From Sphingomonas corticis (lineage in GTDB: Bacteria; Pseudomonadota; Alphaproteobacteria; Sphingomonadales; Sphingomonadaceae), in the NCBI RefSeq assembly GCF_012035195.1, contig NZ_JAAVJH010000011.1, positions 52,357 through 116,356 of the forward strand: DNA of 64,000 nucleotides. The letters are read 5' to 3'. Made by a program: the position numbers and the translations under genes. Positions 47,041 to 55,942 of the stretch are shown here, in pieces. The number at the start of each line of letters is the position of its first letter. Within the stretch, counting starts at the first letter, position 1. The notes under the pieces are model-generated. The model did no database searches, was not told the origin of the DNA, and saw only the letters and a program-made list of their open reading frames with translations.

Positions 47041-48351
47041 ATGGCGGGCGTCGCCACCGCGCCGGCGCAGTCCGCCGCCCCCCGGCGCCCCGGCGTCGTG
47101 CTGGCGGCGCTCACCTTCGTGTACGTGCTCAACTTCCTCGACCGCCAGCTGATCGGCATCGTCGCCAAGCCGATCCAGGATTCGCTCGGCGTGACGGACG
47201 GGCAACTGGGGCTGATCGGCGGGCTCTACTTCGCGATGTTCTACTGCTTCATCGCGATCCCGGTCGGCTGGTTCGCCGACCGCACCAGCCGCGTCGGCGT
47301 GCTGTCGCTGGCCTGCGCGATCTGGAGCGGGGCGACCGTCGCGTGCGGGCTCGCCGCCAACTACACGCAACTGGTGATCGCGCGCATGACCGTCGGCTTC
47401 GGCGAGGCGGGCGGGGTGCCGCCGTCCTACGCGATCATCACCGACACCTTCCCGCCGGGGCGGCGGGCGGCGGCGTTCGGCATCTTCAACCTGGGGCCGG
47501 CGCTGGGCGCCGCGGTGGGCGTCGCGTTCGGCGCGCTCATCGCGGAACGGTTCGGCTGGCGGATGCCCTTCATCGTCATCGGCGCGGTGGGCATCGTCAC
47601 CGCGCTGCTGCTGCGGCTGTTCCTGCGCGAGCCCGCGCGCGGCGCGACCGATGCCGCGATGGGGGCCGCGACCGGCGCCGCGACCGGGGCGATCCCGGCG
47701 GAGAAGGCGCGCTTCTGGTCCACCGTGCGCATGTTCTTCGCGCACCCGGTGCTGATGCTGGCGGCGCTGGGCAGCGGGGCGACGCAGTTCGTGACCTACG
47801 GCCTCGGCAATTTCGCCGTCCTGTTCCTGATGCGCGAGAAGGGCATGGTGCTGCACGAGATCGCCGTCTGGTACGCGCTGGTGATCGCGATCGGCATGGG
47901 TGGGGGCATGATCGTGTCGGGTCGCGTGATCGACCGGATGACGCGCCGGTCGCGCGCGGGCTACGCGATCGCGCCGGCGGCGTCGCTGGCGGTCGCGATG
48001 CCCTTCTACCTGGGGTTCGTCTACGTGCCGGGCTGGCCGCTGGCGCTGGCGCTGCTGCTGGTCGTGATGGTCTTCAACTACGTCTATCTCTCCGCCGCGG
48101 TCGCGCTGGTGCAGGACGAGGTGCGGCCGGACCAGCGGGTGCTGGCGGGCGCGCTGCTGCTGCTGGTGATGAACTTCATCGGCCTGGGCCTCGGCCCGAC
48201 GTGGGTCGGCTTCGCCAGCGACGCCTTCAGGGCGGCGGGCGACGGCCACGCGCTGCGCACCGCACTCTACACGCTCACCCCCTTCTACCTCGTCGCCATC
48301 GCGCTGTTCGTCGCGCTGGCGCGGCGGCTCGCCCGGGAGGCCCGCGCATGA
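47041..48351 (+). CDS. MFS transporter (spinster-like)
   Basis: 436 residues with about twelve hydrophobic segments. Major facilitator features: VYVLNFLDRQLIGIVAKPIQ, IPVGWFADRTSRVGVLS (the G-x3-D-R-x-x-R loop), and GFGEAGGVPPSYAIITDTFP, a block seen in spinster-type carriers. It should bring the substrate across the inner membrane after the TonB receptor. It starts one base after the receptor stop and its own stop overlaps the esterase ATG (ATGA). Confidence 0.92.
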   Translation: MAGVATAPAQSAAPRRPGVVLAALTFVYVLNFLDRQLIGIVAKPIQDSLGVTDGQLGLIGGLYFAMFYCFIAIPVGWFADRTSRVGVLSLACAIWSGATVACGLAANYTQLVIARMTVGFGEAGGVPPSYAIITDTFPPGRRAAAFGIFNLGPALGAAVGVAFGALIAERFGWRMPFIVIGAVGIVTALLLRLFLREPARGATDAAMGAATGAATGAIPAEKARFWSTVRMFFAHPVLMLAALGSGATQFVTYGLGNFAVLFLMREKGMVLHEIAVWYALVIAIGMGGGMIVSGRVIDRMTRRSRAGYAIAPAASLAVAMPFYLGFVYVPGWPLALALLLVVMVFNYVYLSAAVALVQDEVRPDQRVLAGALLLLVMNFIGLGLGPTWVGFASDAFRAAGDGHALRTALYTLTPFYLVAIALFVALARRLAREARA

Positions 48352-49964
48352 AGACGATTCTCGCCATGCTGGCCGCCGTGCTGCCGCTGCCGGCCGCGGC
48401 ACAGGCCCCGGTCGTGCGCGCACCCGCGGGTGCGGTGCAGGGCGAGGTGGCGGACGGCGTGCGCGTGTTCCGCGGCATCCCCTACGCGCAGCCGCCGGTG
48501 GGCACGCTGCGGTGGAAACCGCCGGTGGCGCTGCCGGCGTGGCAGGGCGTGCGCCAGGCGACCGCATTCGGCGCAGCCTGCGTCCAGCCGCGCATCACCG
48601 CGGGCATCTACGCCAATCCGCCGCAGCGGATGGACGAGGATTGCCTGACGCTCAACGTCTGGTCCCCGCGCGAGGCGAAGGGGCTGCCGGTGATCGTGTG
48701 GATCCATGGCGGCGCGCTGGTCAGCGGCTACTCGCACGAGGGCATGTACGACGGCGCGCGGCTGGCCGCGAAGGGCGCGGTGATCGTGTCGATCAACTAT
48801 CGGCTCGGCATCCTCGGATATCTCGCGCACCCGGCGCTGAGCGCCGAATCGCCCGACGGCGTGTCCGGCAATTATGGCCTGCTCGACCAGATCGCCGCGC
48901 TGCGATGGGTGCGGGACAATGTCGCGGCGTTCGGCGGCGATCCCGCCAACGTGACGATCGCGGGCGAATCCGCGGGCGGGCTCAGCGTGCTCTACCTGAT
49001 GGCGAGCCCCCGCGCGCGTGGCCTGTTCGGCAAGGCGGTGGCGCAGAGCGCGTACATGATCGCCGCGCCCGAGCTGAAGGCGGCGCGCCACGGCCTGCCC
49101 GCGGCGGAGTCGGCGGGCACGACGATCGCGCGGGCGCTGGGTGCCGCGGACCTCGCCGCGCTGCGCGCGACGGACGCGCAGGCGCTGTCGCAGGGCGCGG
49201 TGGCGAAGGGGTTCGGTCCCTGGGGCACCGTGGACGGCAAGGTGCTGCCGCGCCAGCTGGTCGATACGTGGGACCGCGGCGAGCAGGCGCCGGTGCCGGT
49301 TCTCGCCGGGTTCAACACGGGCGAGATCCGCTCGCTGCGGATGCTGCTGCCGCCCAGGCCCGCCGATGCGGCGGCGTACGAGACGGCGATCCGCGCGCGC
49401 TACCGCGACCTCGCCGACCCGTTCCTGCGGCTGTACCCGGCGCGCGACATGGGCGAGGCGATGCTGGCGACGACGCGCGACGCGCTGTACGGCTGGACGT
49501 CGCTGCGGCTCGCGATCGGACAGGGCGCGATCGGGCGGGCAGGGTATCTGTACCTCTTCGACCACGGCTATCCCGCCGCCGACGAGGCCGGTCTCCACGC
49601 CTTCCACGCGGCGGAGATCCCCTACGTGTTCGGCACCACACGCGGTACCGCGCCCTATTGGCCGAAGATCCCCGATGGCGTCGCGGACCGGCGGCTGTCG
49701 GCGGCGATGATGGACTATTGGCTGTCGTTCGCGCGTACCGGCACGCCGACCGCGCCGGGGCTGCCCCCCTGGGCGCCCTACGGCACCGCGGCAAACTACA
49801 TGATGTTCGGGCAGGTGCCCCGCGCGGCGACGCGCCCGCTGCCGGGCATGTTCGCGCTGCACGAGGCGGCGATGTGCCGCCGCCGCGCCGCCGGGGACCA
49901 GCCGTGGAACTGGAACGCGGGCGTCGCCTCCCCCGTGCTCGCGCCGGCGGCGGGATGCCGATGA
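48348..49964 (+). CDS. carboxylesterase type B
   Basis: 538 residues with a signal peptide (MKTILAMLAAVLPLPAAAQ), so likely periplasmic. Alpha/beta hydrolase of the carboxylesterase/cholinesterase group: FRGIPYAQPPVGTLRW, DEDCLTLNVWSP, VIVWIHGGALVSGYSHEGMY with the oxyanion hole, nucleophile Ser in VTIAGESAGGLSVLYLMASP, and the catalytic His in HAAEIPYVFGTTRG. It would hydrolyse the imported ester before the acid is activated by the next gene. It overlaps both neighbours by four bases. Confidence 0.93.
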   Translation: MKTILAMLAAVLPLPAAAQAPVVRAPAGAVQGEVADGVRVFRGIPYAQPPVGTLRWKPPVALPAWQGVRQATAFGAACVQPRITAGIYANPPQRMDEDCLTLNVWSPREAKGLPVIVWIHGGALVSGYSHEGMYDGARLAAKGAVIVSINYRLGILGYLAHPALSAESPDGVSGNYGLLDQIAALRWVRDNVAAFGGDPANVTIAGESAGGLSVLYLMASPRARGLFGKAVAQSAYMIAAPELKAARHGLPAAESAGTTIARALGAADLAALRATDAQALSQGAVAKGFGPWGTVDGKVLPRQLVDTWDRGEQAPVPVLAGFNTGEIRSLRMLLPPRPADAAAYETAIRARYRDLADPFLRLYPARDMGEAMLATTRDALYGWTSLRLAIGQGAIGRAGYLYLFDHGYPAADEAGLHAFHAAEIPYVFGTTRGTAPYWPKIPDGVADRRLSAAMMDYWLSFARTGTPTAPGLPPWAPYGTAANYMMFGQVPRAATRPLPGMFALHEAAMCRRRAAGDQPWNWNAGVASPVLAPAAGCR

Positions 49965-51517
49965 TCGACGGGACGATGCAGGACTTCGCGCTCACGCTCG
50001 ACCGCTTCCTGCGCCACGCCGCCAAATGGCATCCCGATGCCGAGGTGGTGACCGCCCGCGACGGCGCGATCGACCGCCTCGGCTATGCCGCGCTGATGGA
50101 CCGCGCGCTCGGCGTGTCGTCGGTGCTGGCGGGGATGGGCGTGGCGGCGGGCGACCGGGTGGCGACGCTCGCCTGGAACACGCGCGCGCATGTCGAGGCA
50201 TGGTACGCGATCATGGGCATGGGCGCGGTGTGCCACACGCTGAACCCGCGCCTCACCGCCGGTCAGCTGGGCGACATGACGCGCCAGTCGGGTGCGCGGC
50301 TGATCGTGGCGAGCGCGGACCTGCTGCCGCTCGCCCGCGACGTCGCCGGCCGCACCGGCGCGCGACTGCTGGCCATCGACGGCGCCGGCGAGGGGGAGGC
50401 GGTCGCGCTCGACCCGCTGATCGCCGCCGCGTCGCGCGACGTGGCGTGGGGCGACTTCGCGGAGACCGCGCCGTCCGGGCTCTGCTTCACCTCCGGCACC
50501 ACCGGCGCGCCCAAGGGCGTGACGTACACGCATCGGTCCAGCTTCCTGCACACGCTGCGCGTGCTGCAGGCGGACGTGATGGCCTTCACCGCGGACGATG
50601 CGGTGCTGGCGGTGGTGCCGATGTTCCACGCTAATGCCTGGGGCCTGCCCTTCGCGCTGCCCGCGGTGGGCGGGCGGCTGGTGCTGCCCGGTCGGCAGAC
50701 CGACGGCGCCAGCCTGGCGCGGCTGATCGCGGCGGCGGAGGTGACGGTGGGCGTGGGCGTACCGACCGTGTGGCTGGGGCTGGTCGAGCACCTCGAGGCG
50801 ACGGGCACCACGCTGCCGACGCTGCGCCGCGTCATCGTCGGCGGGGCGCCGATGGCGCCGGCGCTGATGGAGCGGCTGGAGGCGCGGCTCGGCGTCACCG
50901 TGCAGACGAGCTGGGGCATGACCGAGCTGTCGCCCTCCGGCACCGTCGCCCGGCCGGGCGAGCGCCGCCGCGACGCCGCGCGATCGGGCCGGCCCGCGAT
51001 CGGCGTCGACCTGCTGCTGACCGACGCGGACGGCGTGCCGCTGGCAGAGCAGCGAGGACCGGAAGGGCACCTGCGCGTGCGCGGCGCCGCGGTGGTCGAC
51101 CGCTATTTCGGCCAGCCGGACAGCGCGCTGGATGCCGCGGGGTGGTTCGTCACCGGGGATCTGGCGCGGATCGACGCGGCGGGGGAGCTGATCGTCACCG
51201 GACGCGCCAAGGACCTCATCAAGTCGGGCGGCGAGTGGATCAACCCGGCGGAGATCGAGGCGATCGTCGGCGCGCTGCCGCAGGTGGCGCAGGCCGCGGT
51301 GATCGGCCGCGCCGACGTGAAATGGGGCGAGCGCCCCGTGCTGCTGGTCGAGCTGCGCGAGGGCACGGCGAGCGACGAGGAACTGCTGGCGCCGCTGCGC
51401 GGGCGCGTGGCGCCGTGGTGGGTGCCCGGCGCGGTGGTACGGCTGCCGCGCATGCCGCTCGCCGCGACGGGCAAGATCGACAAGATTCGCTTGCGGGCCG
51501 ACCATGGAGGCGCTTGA
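49961..51517 (+). CDS. AMP-dependent acyl-CoA ligase
   Basis: 518 residues from ATG 49961 (ATGA overlap with the esterase; an ATG two codons earlier is also possible). ANL-superfamily ligase that adenylates a carboxylic acid and transfers it to CoA. P-loop-like motif FTSGTTGAPKGVTYTHRS, VVPMFHANAWGLPFALPAVG, TSWGMTELSPSGTVA, GWFVTGDLARIDAAGELIVT, GRAKDLIKSGGEWINPAEIE and the catalytic Lys in PLAATGKIDKI. It resembles medium/long-chain fatty acyl-CoA ligases. It activates the acid set free by the esterase, which would then enter beta-oxidation. Confidence 0.94.
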   Translation: MIDGTMQDFALTLDRFLRHAAKWHPDAEVVTARDGAIDRLGYAALMDRALGVSSVLAGMGVAAGDRVATLAWNTRAHVEAWYAIMGMGAVCHTLNPRLTAGQLGDMTRQSGARLIVASADLLPLARDVAGRTGARLLAIDGAGEGEAVALDPLIAAASRDVAWGDFAETAPSGLCFTSGTTGAPKGVTYTHRSSFLHTLRVLQADVMAFTADDAVLAVVPMFHANAWGLPFALPAVGGRLVLPGRQTDGASLARLIAAAEVTVGVGVPTVWLGLVEHLEATGTTLPTLRRVIVGGAPMAPALMERLEARLGVTVQTSWGMTELSPSGTVARPGERRRDAARSGRPAIGVDLLLTDADGVPLAEQRGPEGHLRVRGAAVVDRYFGQPDSALDAAGWFVTGDLARIDAAGELIVTGRAKDLIKSGGEWINPAEIEAIVGALPQVAQAAVIGRADVKWGERPVLLVELREGTASDEELLAPLRGRVAPWWVPGAVVRLPRMPLAATGKIDKIRLRADHGGA

Positions 51518-51557
51518 CGGGGGCGGCGGCCGTGCCGCGCCACGACCGAGGACCCGC

Positions 51558-52256
51558 GTGACCGCACCCGAGCCGCCCCGCCCCGCCACCCATGCCGCGA
51601 CCCGCCGCCCCTCCACCAAGGCGGAGCAGCGTGCGGAAACGATGGAGCAGATCCTGGACGAGGCGGAGTATCTCTTCTCCCGCCACGGGCTGCACGGCGT
51701 CACGCTGAAGGACGTTGCCAAGCGGGTGGGCGTGCATCACACGCTGCTGAACTATTATTTCACCGACAAGAAGGCGCTGTTCGACGCGGTGTTCGCCCGG
51801 CGCGCGGTGGTGACGAGCGAGCGGCGGATGCGCGCGCTCGACGAATACGACGCCGCGACCGGCGGGAGGCCGACGGTGGAGGGCGCGCTCCACGCCTTTC
51901 TCGACACCGACCTCGACCTCTACATCGAGGGGGGCGAGGGCTGGAAGAACTACGGCGCGCTCGGCGCGCTGGTCGCGAACACGCCCGAATGGGGGGCGGA
52001 GCTGATGGACGAGCATTTCGACCCCGTCGTGCTGCGCCTGATCGATTTGTTGAAGAAGGCGCTTCCCGATTGCGCGGAGGCGGACATCTACTGGGGCTAT
52101 CACTTCGTCACCGGAGCGCTGATGATGACGCTGGCCCGCACCGGACGGATCGACCAATTGTCGCACGGCCTGTGCCGCTCCGACGATTTCGCCGCGGTGA
52201 AGGCGCGGATGGCGCGCTTCATGGCGGCCGGGTTCCGGCAGGTCTGCGGCGGCTGA
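51558..52256 (+). CDS. TetR family transcriptional regulator
   Basis: 232 residues from GTG 51558, preceded by GAGGA; an ATG at 51504 overlapping the ligase is possible but has no ribosome site. The helix-turn-helix is ETMEQILDEAEYLFSRHGLH followed by GVTLKDVAKRVGVHHTLLNY and YFTDKKALFDAVFA. The C-terminal ligand domain is all helical (LDTDLDLYIEGGEGWKNYG, LIDLLKKALPDCAEADIYWG). It lies between the ligase and the SDR gene, and similar inverted repeats occur before the receptor (44576) and the SDR (52291). It probably represses the whole cluster until an acyl-CoA or the acid appears. Confidence 0.9.
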   Translation: MTAPEPPRPATHAATRRPSTKAEQRAETMEQILDEAEYLFSRHGLHGVTLKDVAKRVGVHHTLLNYYFTDKKALFDAVFARRAVVTSERRMRALDEYDAATGGRPTVEGALHAFLDTDLDLYIEGGEGWKNYGALGALVANTPEWGAELMDEHFDPVVLRLIDLLKKALPDCAEADIYWGYHFVTGALMMTLARTGRIDQLSHGLCRSDDFAAVKARMARFMAAGFRQVCGG

Positions 52257-52290
52257 GCGCACGCGCGTCCGACACGCAGACGATCAAGAT

Positions 52291-52312
52291 ATTCACTGGC
52301 TTGTGAGCGAAT
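52291..52312 (+). promoter_or_regulatory. putative TetR operator upstream of the SDR gene
   Basis: ATTCACT at 52291-52297 and AGCGAAT at 52306-52312 form an inverted repeat with one mismatch (ATTCACT against ATTCGCT). The left half is identical to the start of the element at 44576. It lies between the TetR and SDR genes. Confidence 0.42.
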
Positions 52313-52325
52313 GAAGGAGAAGATC

Positions 52326-53192
52326 ATGTCCATCGACGGTCGCGTCGCCATTGTCACCGGCGCAGGCTCCGGCCTGGGCCGCGCCCACGCGCTGTATCTC
52401 GCGCGGCAGGGCGCGAAGGTGGTCGTCAACGACCTCGACCCCGCCGCTGCCGCGCGCGTGGCGGACGAGGTGATCGCAGCGGGCGGCCACGCGCTCGCCG
52501 GCGCGGGCTCGGTCACCGACGAGGGCGCGATGGCGGCGCTGGTCGCGACGGCGACGGACGCGTGGGGGCGGGTCGACATCCTCGTCAACAATGCCGGCAT
52601 CCTGCGCGACCGGAGCTTCGCGAAGATGACGATCGACGACTTCCGGCTGGTCGTCGACGTCCACCTGATCGGCGCCGCGATCGTCACCAAGGCGGTGTGG
52701 GAGATCATGCGCGCGCAGCGCTACGGCCGGATCGTGATGACCACCTCCTCGTCCGGCCTGTACGGCAATTTCGGCCAGGCGAACTATGCCGCCGCCAAGA
52801 TGGCGCTGGTGGGGCTGATGCAGACGCTGGCGATCGAGGGCGAGAAATACGGTATCCGCGTCAATGCGCTGGCGCCCACCGCGGCGACGCAGATGACGCA
52901 CGGGGTGCTGCCGGACGAGAGCCTCGCCGCGCTCGATCCCGCGCTGGTCAGCCCGGGGCTGCTCGCGCTGGTGGGAGAGGGGGCGCCGACCCGCGCGATC
53001 CTGTGCGCGGGTGCCGGACATTTCGCCGCCGCGCACGTGACGCTGACAGAGGGCGTGCGGATCGACGACGCCGACACCGACCGGGCGCTGGTCGCGCGCT
53101 GGCCTGCGGTGGTGGACCGCGCCGGGGAGATCGTGCCCGCCTACGGCTTCGTCCAGGCCGAGCGCGAGGTGGCGAGCGTGGCGGCGCGGTAA
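52326..53192 (+). CDS. short-chain dehydrogenase, (3R)-hydroxyacyl-CoA dehydrogenase-like
   Basis: 288 residues from ATG 52326, with AAGGAGAAG upstream. Rossmann fold: VAIVTGAGSGLGRAHALYLA, the Asp-containing VVVNDLDPAAAARVADEV for NAD, NNAG in DILVNNAGILRDRSFAKM, and the catalytic S-Y-K set in TTSSSGLYGNFGQANYAAAK. The pattern matches the first domain of the multifunctional enzyme-2 (17-beta-HSD type 4) group, which oxidises (3R)-hydroxyacyl-CoA. This fits beta-oxidation of the acyl-CoA made by the preceding ligase. A putative TetR site precedes it. Confidence 0.92.
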   Translation: MSIDGRVAIVTGAGSGLGRAHALYLARQGAKVVVNDLDPAAAARVADEVIAAGGHALAGAGSVTDEGAMAALVATATDAWGRVDILVNNAGILRDRSFAKMTIDDFRLVVDVHLIGAAIVTKAVWEIMRAQRYGRIVMTTSSSGLYGNFGQANYAAAKMALVGLMQTLAIEGEKYGIRVNALAPTAATQMTHGVLPDESLAALDPALVSPGLLALVGEGAPTRAILCAGAGHFAAAHVTLTEGVRIDDADTDRALVARWPAVVDRAGEIVPAYGFVQAEREVASVAAR

Positions 53193-53239
53193 CTTTCCGC
53201 GGCTGCGACGTTGTGTGCTGCGACGAAGGAGCACGCGAC

Positions 53240-54952
53240 TTGCCGACCAGGATCCTCATCAGCGGTGCCAGCGTGGCGGGCAACGCCTGCGCCTGGTGGC
53301 TCGGCCGCGCCGGATACGACGTGACCGTGGTGGAGCGCGCGCCGGCGTTCCGCGACGGCGGGCAGAACGTCGACGTGCGCGGCGTCGGCCGCGAGGTGCT
53401 GCGCGAGATGGGGCTGGAGGCGGCCGCGCTGGCCCACGGAACGGGCGAGGAAGGGACGGCGTGGGTCGAGGAGGACGGCCGCATCGCCGCGCGCTTCCTG
53501 ACCGCGGACACGGGACCGGACGGCCCGACCGCGGAGATGGAGATCCTGCGCGGCGACCTCGCCCGGCTGCTCTACGAGGCGGCGCGCGGGCACGCGGCCT
53601 ATCGCTTCGGCGACCACATCGTCGCGATCGAACAGGGCGATGCCGCGACGGTGACGTTCGCGGGCGGGGCGACCGCGGACTACGACGCCGTGATCGTGGC
53701 CGAGGGCGTCGGCTCGGCCACGCGCGAGCTGGTCTTCGCGAACGAGAACCGGCCGCGCCCGATGGACCTGACGATGGCCTATTTCACGATACCGCGGCGC
53801 GCGGACGACGACCGGCTGTGGCGCTGGTACCACGCGCCGGGCGGGCGGAGCGTGTCGCTGCGGCCCGATCGCCACGGCACCACCCGCGCGATGCTGAGCG
53901 TGCAGAAGCCGCCCGAGGGCGAGCAGGACTGGACCGAGGCGCGGCAGAAGGCGTGGCTGCGCGCGACCTTCGCCGACGCGGGCTGGCAGGCGGATCGCGT
54001 GCTCGCCGGGATGGAGACGACGCGCGACTTCTACGTCGACGTGCTGCGCCAGGTGCGGATGCCGCGCTGGTCGAACGGGCGCGTGGTCCTGTGCGGCGAC
54101 GCGGCCTGGTGCGTGACGCCGATCGGCGGGGTGGGCACCACGCTGGCCGTCACGGGTGCGCGGGTGCTGGCGGGGGAGATGATCCGCAGCGCGACGCTCG
54201 AGCGGGCGTTCGCCGGGTTCGAGCAGGCGATGCGGCCGATGGTGGACAAGGCGCAGGGCATCCCGCGCCTCATGCCCCGGCTGGCCAACCCGCACAGCCG
54301 TTTCGGCATCAGTGCGCTCCATGCCGCGATGGCGCTGGCCAGCCGACCGGCGGTGCGATCGGCCGCCGGCACGCTGTTCGCGGGCGGGGGCGACGCGCAC
54401 GAGCCGGACCTGTCGCGCTACGAGGGGTCGGCAGAACCCGCGCCTGTGGTCGCGCGCGAGGGGCTGTCGCCGCTGGCCGCGCTCGGCATCGTCGGGCTGG
54501 TGCTCGGTGCCGGCGCGCTGCTCGGCCGCCGCAACGCGCCCGATCGGTCGCATCCCGGTATCCGGCACTGGTATCGCGGACTCGACAAGCCAGGCTACAC
54601 GCCGCCGGACGCGGCGTTCGGCGCGGTGTGGCCGGTGCTGGAGACGGGGCTCGCCGTCGGCGGCTATCGCCTGCTACGCCGCCCCTCCTCGCCGCGGCGC
54701 AACGCCGCGGTGGGGCTGTGGCTGGCGAACAGCGCGATGATCGGCGGGTGGACCGAGTTGTTCTTCCGTCGGCGACGGCTCGGTGCCAGCGCGGCGGCAT
54801 CGGGCGCGATGGTCGCGTCGGGCGCGGCGCTGGCGGCGACCGCGGCGAAGGTCGACCGGCCTGCGGCGGCGCTGACGCTGCCGTTCGTCGCCTGGCTCGG
54901 TTTCGCGACTCTGCTGGCGGAGCGGATCCGCCGCGACAATCCCGCGTCATGA
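53240..54952 (+). CDS. FAD-dependent monooxygenase fused to a TspO domain
   Basis: 570 residues from TTG 53240, with AAGGAG nine bases upstream; this start gives the FAD motif at the very N-terminus (ILISGASVAGNACAWWLGRA, residues 5-24). Residues 1-375 form a PHBH/UbiH-type flavoprotein hydroxylase: Glu at the end of beta-2 (TVVERAPAF), DAVIVAEGVGSATR near 150, and GRVVLCGDAAWCVTPIGGVG (280-299), the second FAD site. After a linker and a membrane segment (~405-430), residues ~440-570 resemble TspO/MBR: WYRGLDKPGYTPPDAAFGAV, WLANSAMIGGWTELFF and LPFVAWLGFATLLAERIRRD. TspO proteins bind porphyrins, cholesterol or isoprenoids. The fusion looks unusual. Its stop overlaps the DUF427 start. Confidence 0.88.
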   Translation: MPTRILISGASVAGNACAWWLGRAGYDVTVVERAPAFRDGGQNVDVRGVGREVLREMGLEAAALAHGTGEEGTAWVEEDGRIAARFLTADTGPDGPTAEMEILRGDLARLLYEAARGHAAYRFGDHIVAIEQGDAATVTFAGGATADYDAVIVAEGVGSATRELVFANENRPRPMDLTMAYFTIPRRADDDRLWRWYHAPGGRSVSLRPDRHGTTRAMLSVQKPPEGEQDWTEARQKAWLRATFADAGWQADRVLAGMETTRDFYVDVLRQVRMPRWSNGRVVLCGDAAWCVTPIGGVGTTLAVTGARVLAGEMIRSATLERAFAGFEQAMRPMVDKAQGIPRLMPRLANPHSRFGISALHAAMALASRPAVRSAAGTLFAGGGDAHEPDLSRYEGSAEPAPVVAREGLSPLAALGIVGLVLGAGALLGRRNAPDRSHPGIRHWYRGLDKPGYTPPDAAFGAVWPVLETGLAVGGYRLLRRPSSPRRNAAVGLWLANSAMIGGWTELFFRRRRLGASAAASGAMVASGAALAATAAKVDRPAAALTLPFVAWLGFATLLAERIRRDNPAS

Positions 54953-55443
54953 GGCCGGTGCCCGACCCGGCCGGTCCGGGGCAGGAGAGCGTGTGGTCCT
55001 ATCCGCGCCCCGCGGTCGCCCGGCGCAGCGGCCGGCACGTGCGGATCGAGCATGGCGGCGCGACGGTCGCCGACACGCGCGCCGCCGTCCGCACGCTGGA
55101 GACCAGCCATCCGCCGAGCTGGTACGTCCCGCCCGCCGACGTCGCGATCGCCCTGCTGCGCCGATCTGAGCGGCGCTCCTTCTGCGAGTGGAAGGGGGAG
55201 GCGGTCTACTGGCACCTCGTCGTCGGCGACGCGGTGCTCCGCGACGTGGCGTGGAGCTATCCCGATCCGACCGCGGCGTTCGCGATCCTGCGCGATCACC
55301 TGGCCTTCTACGCCGGGCCGCTCGATCGCTGCACGATCGACGGCGCGGTCGTCCGCCCGCAGCCCGGCGGCTTCTACGGCGGCTGGATCACCGCCGACCT
55401 AGCCGGGCCGTTCAAGGGCGTGCCGGGCAGCTTGGGCTGGTAG
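54949..55443 (+). CDS. DUF427 domain protein
   Basis: 164 residues; the ATG overlaps the monooxygenase stop by four bases. It matches the small beta-rich DUF427 family: RHVRIEHGGATVADTRAAVR, HPPSWYVPPADVAIALLRRS, CEWKGEAVYWHLVVGDAVLR and AWSYPDPTAAFAILRDHLAF. No catalytic role is established for the family. Coupling to the FAD monooxygenase-TspO gene implies a shared process. The C-terminal extension (QPGGFYGGWITADLAGPFKG) is seen in many proteobacterial members. Confidence 0.88.
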   Translation: MRPVPDPAGPGQESVWSYPRPAVARRSGRHVRIEHGGATVADTRAAVRTLETSHPPSWYVPPADVAIALLRRSERRSFCEWKGEAVYWHLVVGDAVLRDVAWSYPDPTAAFAILRDHLAFYAGPLDRCTIDGAVVRPQPGGFYGGWITADLAGPFKGVPGSLGW

Positions 55444-55450
55444 CCGCGCG

Positions 55451-55840
55451 TCAGCGCCCGCCGCCGCGGCGCATCGGCATGGCGTCGATCGTGTCCTCCA
55501 GCGTCGCGGCGGGGATCGGCCGGGCGGCGTTCAGCTTCATGCCCCCGTCCTTGCCGATCAGCGCCACCCCGAAACCCACGGCCGGCAGACCGTAGCGCCG
55601 CCGCAGCGCCGCGGCGCGATCCGCGGCGCCGGCGACGTGTTCGCCGACGATCTCGACGACGACGAGGTCGCGGTCCCGCGCGCCGGCCGTCCACGTGCCG
55701 AGGATGCGCCGCTGCTCGCGCAGGCGCGGGTCGCCGGCGTCCGCCGCGCTGACGAGGAGCACACGCCTCTCCCACCGCATCGCCGCGACGGTGGCGGGAC
55801 CCGCGGAGGCGGCGGCGAGCAGGGCGGGGAGCACGATCAT
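55451..55840 (-). CDS. DUF4174-like exported protein
   Basis: 129 residues from ATG 55840, which opens a signal peptide (MIVLPALLAAASAGPA); a GTG at 55891 would add 17 residues but has no ribosome site. The domain RWERRVLLVSAADAGDPRLR, EQRRILGTWTAGARDRDLVV and the late GFGVALIGKDGGMKLNA match DUF4174, a thioredoxin-fold-like family of exported proteins without active-site cysteines. The end MPMRRGGGR is basic. It is tail-to-tail with DUF427 and divergent from the CNB-oxidoreductase gene. Function unknown. Confidence 0.75.
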   Translation of the reverse strand: MIVLPALLAAASAGPATVAAMRWERRVLLVSAADAGDPRLREQRRILGTWTAGARDRDLVVVEIVGEHVAGAADRAAALRRRYGLPAVGFGVALIGKDGGMKLNAARPIPAATLEDTIDAMPMRRGGGR

Positions 55841-55942
55841 GCCGGTCCAACGCACGGGGCGGGCGAACGCCCACCCGCGGCGGGGCGGCACGTTGCGGGG
55901 CGAACCGCGCCCGCGCTATCGCGTCGCGAAAGGAGCATCGCG

